DNA from: Planctomycetota bacterium
GTDB lineage: Bacteria; Planctomycetota; PLA2; JAEUHO01
Assembly (NCBI GenBank): GCA_020631815.1
Contig: JACKGW010000007.1
Coordinates: 146,258 to 210,257, forward strand
DNA: 64,000 nucleotides
Direction of reading: 5' to 3'
The first letter of the stretch is position 1. Each line of letters opens with the position of its first letter. The notes under the pieces are model-generated. The model worked only from the letters and a program-made list of their open reading frames with translations, was not told the DNA's origin and made no database searches. Positions 61,724-64,000 of this stretch are shown piece after piece. The position numbers were made by a program, and so were the translations under genes.

Positions 61724-64000
61724 ATGCACATCAGCCTGCCGCAGAGCGTGGCGGGAGCGAAGGACGCCTACTTCGTCCTCGAGCTCGCCTTCGAACGCGC
61801 TGACGTGGCCCGCACGATCGAAGTCGAGGCGGATGCTCCCCTGGAGGTCCTGGACCTGGAGGGGCGGGGCCCTGGCGGCTGGTACGAGGTCCCCGGTGGC
61901 GTCGAGCGACTCCACGTCCCCGTCCGCGTGACTGCGGACGGCAGCGGTCGCCCCCAGGTCCGCGTGCGGGCCATCGACGGTCCCGAGGCCGGCATCGCGC
62001 TGGGCCGCGAGGTCCAGCTCGCCGCCACGGCGCCCGCGGTGCGCGGCGCCAAGCCCGCCGGCAAGCTCTTGGTGGCGGCCGTGGTCATCGCGGCGCTCGG
62101 CGGCCTGGGCCTCGTGCTCGGACCGCGCCTCTTCGGCGGCGGGCAGCGGGTCCCCAACCTCGTCGGCCTGCAGCAGGCCCGTGCGCTCGCGGACCTCGAG
62201 GCCGCCAACACGGCCGTGCGCGTGATCGAGGAGGAGGTCGATCGCGACGATGCGATCGGCCGCGTGCTGCGTACGAGCCCCGCCCCCGGCGAGTCCCTCG
62301 CCACCGACGGTCGCGTCACCGTGGTCGTCGGCGTGGCGCGCGGTGATCTCGTCGTCGTGCCGGACCTCACCGGGAAGGTGGGGGACGATGCCCTCGACGT
62401 ACTCGAGGCGGCCGACCTTCAGGTGCTCGAGCAGTACGAGATCGTCGACGACGAGCGCGCCGCCGGGCGCGTGCGTCGCCAGGCGCCGGCTGCGGGCCAG
62501 CACGTGGCGCGCGGCACCGTGGTGGAAGTGTTCGTGGGTCGCGTGATCGACGCCAACCCGCTGTTGGCCGACGCCGACCCCGTGCCCGAGACCTTCCCCG
62601 ATCCCTCCACGCCTGGCGGCGACACCGACGCGCCGGATATCGACGCCCCGCTGCCTTCGGCCGACGTGCCCGCGGACGTCGACACGCCGCAGCCCGACGC
62701 CACGACGTCCATGGGCGCGCCAACCGTCGACGCTCCGCAACCGGACGTGTCCACGGACGAGCCGACTCCGACAGGCGACGAGCCGTCCACCGAGCTGCCG
62801 CCGCTGCCCGCGCCGCGTCACACGACGGGCAACGGGACGCTGCCCGCTCCTGGCGAGGGCGATGGCGACGGACGCATGGCCGGGGCGCCGGGTGTTGCTC
62901 CGGGCATGCCTGCGCCGGGTGATGACGAGAAGGTCGAGGTCCCCAAGGTCCTCACCATGAAGATCGACGAGGCCGAGAAGAAGCTCGAAGAGCTCGGGCT
63001 CTTCGCCATCGTCGACTTCGAAGCGCGCGACAACCCCAACTACCAGAACACGGTGCTGCGCCAGATGCCCGATCCGGGCACCTTCGTGGCGCCCGCCTCG
63101 CAGGTCTATCTCACGGTCGCGAGGCTGCGGGAGAAGCCGCCCAGTGGCGACACCCCCCCGAGCGGTGACACGCCGCCGAGTGGTGACACGCCGCCGAGTG
63201 GTGACACGCCGGCGGTGCCGACGCCCACGGAGCCCACGCCGCCGGCTCCTGTCGCCGATCGCGAGGTGCCGGACGTCGTGGCCAGCTCGCTGCAGGCGGC
63301 CGAAGCCCTGTTGCGACGCGCGGGTCTCGTTGCGGCGGTCGAGAACGAGACGACCGATGACCTGCCCGCCGACCAGGTGATCAGCCAAGACCCCGCGGCC
63401 GGCACGATGTTGCCGGAAGGCGCCACCGTCATGCTCGTCGTGGCCCGCCCGACGAAGGCGCCGCAGACGACGCCTGCACCGGGTCCAACCCCGGCGCCCG
63501 TACGCCCCGTCGAGCCGCCCGCGGGCGATGGCGCCGTCAAGGTGCCGGACGTGGTCGCGCGCACGCGCGATGCAGCCGAGTCGGCGGTGCGTGGGGCCGG
63601 GCTCTACTACCAGATCGAGCTCGAGGTCACCTCCGACCTGCCCGAGGGCCAGGTGATCAGCCAAGACCCGGCCGCCGGCGCCATGGCGGCTCCGGGCAGC
63701 ACCGTGCGCCTGGTCGTCGCCCGCCCGTCGCTGGAAGCCGGTGTGCTCGTGCCGAACGTCGTCGGCCGCACGCGCGCCGAAGCCAGCACCATCCTCAACA
63801 ACGAGAGCTTCCGTGTTCGCGTGCGTCACGGCGGCGGGACGGCCACCGAGCTCGGCCGCGTCACCGATCAAGCGCCGGCCGCTGGCACTCGCGCGCCCCG
63901 CTACTCGTGGGTCGAGATCGTCGTGGCGAGCACACTCGGCGCTCCGCACATCGCAGCGCATGCCGGCGATCCGACGCCGCTGCCCGGTACCACGGGTCAG
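61724..64000 (+). CDS. Membrane protein with six PASTA domains, no kinase domain (runs off edge)
   Basis: 759 codons present, no stop. A beta-rich N-terminal domain (1-105) is followed by one transmembrane helix (about 112-135, LLVAAVVIAALGGLGLVLGP), then PASTA domains beginning near RVPNLVGLQQARAL, VVPDLTGKVGDDAL, EVPKVLTMKIDEAEKKLEEL, EVPDVVASSLQAAEALLRRA, KVPDVVARTRDAAESAVRGA and VPNVVGRTRAEASTILNN. Acidic Asp/Pro/Thr linkers and a PPSGDT repeat separate them. PASTA domains usually sense peptidoglycan on Ser/Thr kinases or penicillin-binding proteins; here the cytoplasmic part is short and is not a kinase. Start at 61724 follows a -10 box; the C-terminus lies outside the window. Confidence 0.85.
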   Translation, partial: MHISLPQSVAGAKDAYFVLELAFERADVARTIEVEADAPLEVLDLEGRGPGGWYEVPGGVERLHVPVRVTADGSGRPQVRVRAIDGPEAGIALGREVQLAATAPAVRGAKPAGKLLVAAVVIAALGGLGLVLGPRLFGGGQRVPNLVGLQQARALADLEAANTAVRVIEEEVDRDDAIGRVLRTSPAPGESLATDGRVTVVVGVARGDLVVVPDLTGKVGDDALDVLEAADLQVLEQYEIVDDERAAGRVRRQAPAAGQHVARGTVVEVFVGRVIDANPLLADADPVPETFPDPSTPGGDTDAPDIDAPLPSADVPADVDTPQPDATTSMGAPTVDAPQPDVSTDEPTPTGDEPSTELPPLPAPRHTTGNGTLPAPGEGDGDGRMAGAPGVAPGMPAPGDDEKVEVPKVLTMKIDEAEKKLEELGLFAIVDFEARDNPNYQNTVLRQMPDPGTFVAPASQVYLTVARLREKPPSGDTPPSGDTPPSGDTPPSGDTPAVPTPTEPTPPAPVADREVPDVVASSLQAAEALLRRAGLVAAVENETTDDLPADQVISQDPAAGTMLPEGATVMLVVARPTKAPQTTPAPGPTPAPVRPVEPPAGDGAVKVPDVVARTRDAAESAVRGAGLYYQIELEVTSDLPEGQVISQDPAAGAMAAPGSTVRLVVARPSLEAGVLVPNVVGRTRAEASTILNNESFRVRVRHGGGTATELGRVTDQAPAAGTRAPRYSWVEIVVASTLGAPHIAAHAGDPTPLPGTTGQ
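63137..63208 (+). repeat. Four 18-bp in-frame repeats (PPSGDT)
   Basis: Four copies of an 18-base unit encode PPSGDT between the third and fourth PASTA domains. The DNA copies are nearly identical, so copy number may vary between strains. Confidence 0.85.

Noticed and set aside
63137..63208. CRISPR-like array
   Set aside because: The 18-bp units are contiguous, without spacers, in frame within a PASTA protein.

Overview
The window is about 70% G+C and almost fully coding. It suggests a Planctomycetota-like bacterium: there is a diverged planctomycete cytochrome/DUF1549-like protein, a secreted prenyltransferase/squalene-oxidase-repeat protein, many very large secreted TPR, HEAT and beta-propeller proteins, several FHA domains, and two sigma54-type enhancer-binding regulators. 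This placement is inference; no rRNA or tRNA gene was found to test it.

Layout. (1) 1-6332, minus: the end of a secreted helical-repeat protein and a TPR-secretin outer-membrane channel. (2) 6815-14522, plus: family-4 uracil-DNA glycosylase, a membrane-TPR giant, 16S rRNA methyltransferase RsmE, and an FHA-GAF-AAA+ sigma54 activator preceded by a plausible sigma54 promoter. (3) 14991-30272, plus: an 11-gene, tightly packed operon for a type II secretion/type IV pilus-like machine. It encodes a double-FHA membrane protein, a PilM-PilN fusion, a PilO/GspM-like protein, a membrane TPR-LamG protein, four pseudopilins (G-, H-, J- and I-like, the H-like one fused to a LamG-like domain), two unknown envelope proteins and a parvulin. 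With the secretin upstream it forms most of a secretion apparatus; the motor ATPase, inner-membrane platform protein and prepilin peptidase are not in the window. (4) 30393-34305: ScpB, then a PpiD/SurA-like chaperone carrying three modules that look like the calcium site of the major pseudopilin GspG. (5) 34319-43440: YidD-RnpA (no L34 gene beside them), a HEAT protein, a histidine kinase/NtrC-like regulator/HtrA operon, LexA with a GAAC-N4-GTTC operator, and a small membrane protein divergent from an HExxH lipoprotein. (6) 43952-53572: a PQQ-propeller/PDZ giant, EIIA-Ntr-like protein, YraN and L19 (minus) divergent from TrmD-RibE, then a lipoprotein and an esterase. (7) 53668-64000: the prenyltransferase-like protein, SucC-SucD (SucD has a histone-H1-like Lys/Ala tail), a three-gene cytochrome/phosphatase-like cluster, and a membrane protein with six PASTA domains and no kinase, cut by the window edge.

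Regulation. Several upstream regions carry a TANNNT-type -10 box; at seven starts it ends only 6-7 nt before the start codon, which predicts leaderless mRNAs. Non-coding regions at 39509-39975 and 43441-43951 are unusually rich in long inverted repeats, and one 44-nt sequence is shared between 39.9 kb and 55.3 kb. No CRISPR array, complete insertion sequence or RNA gene was recognised.
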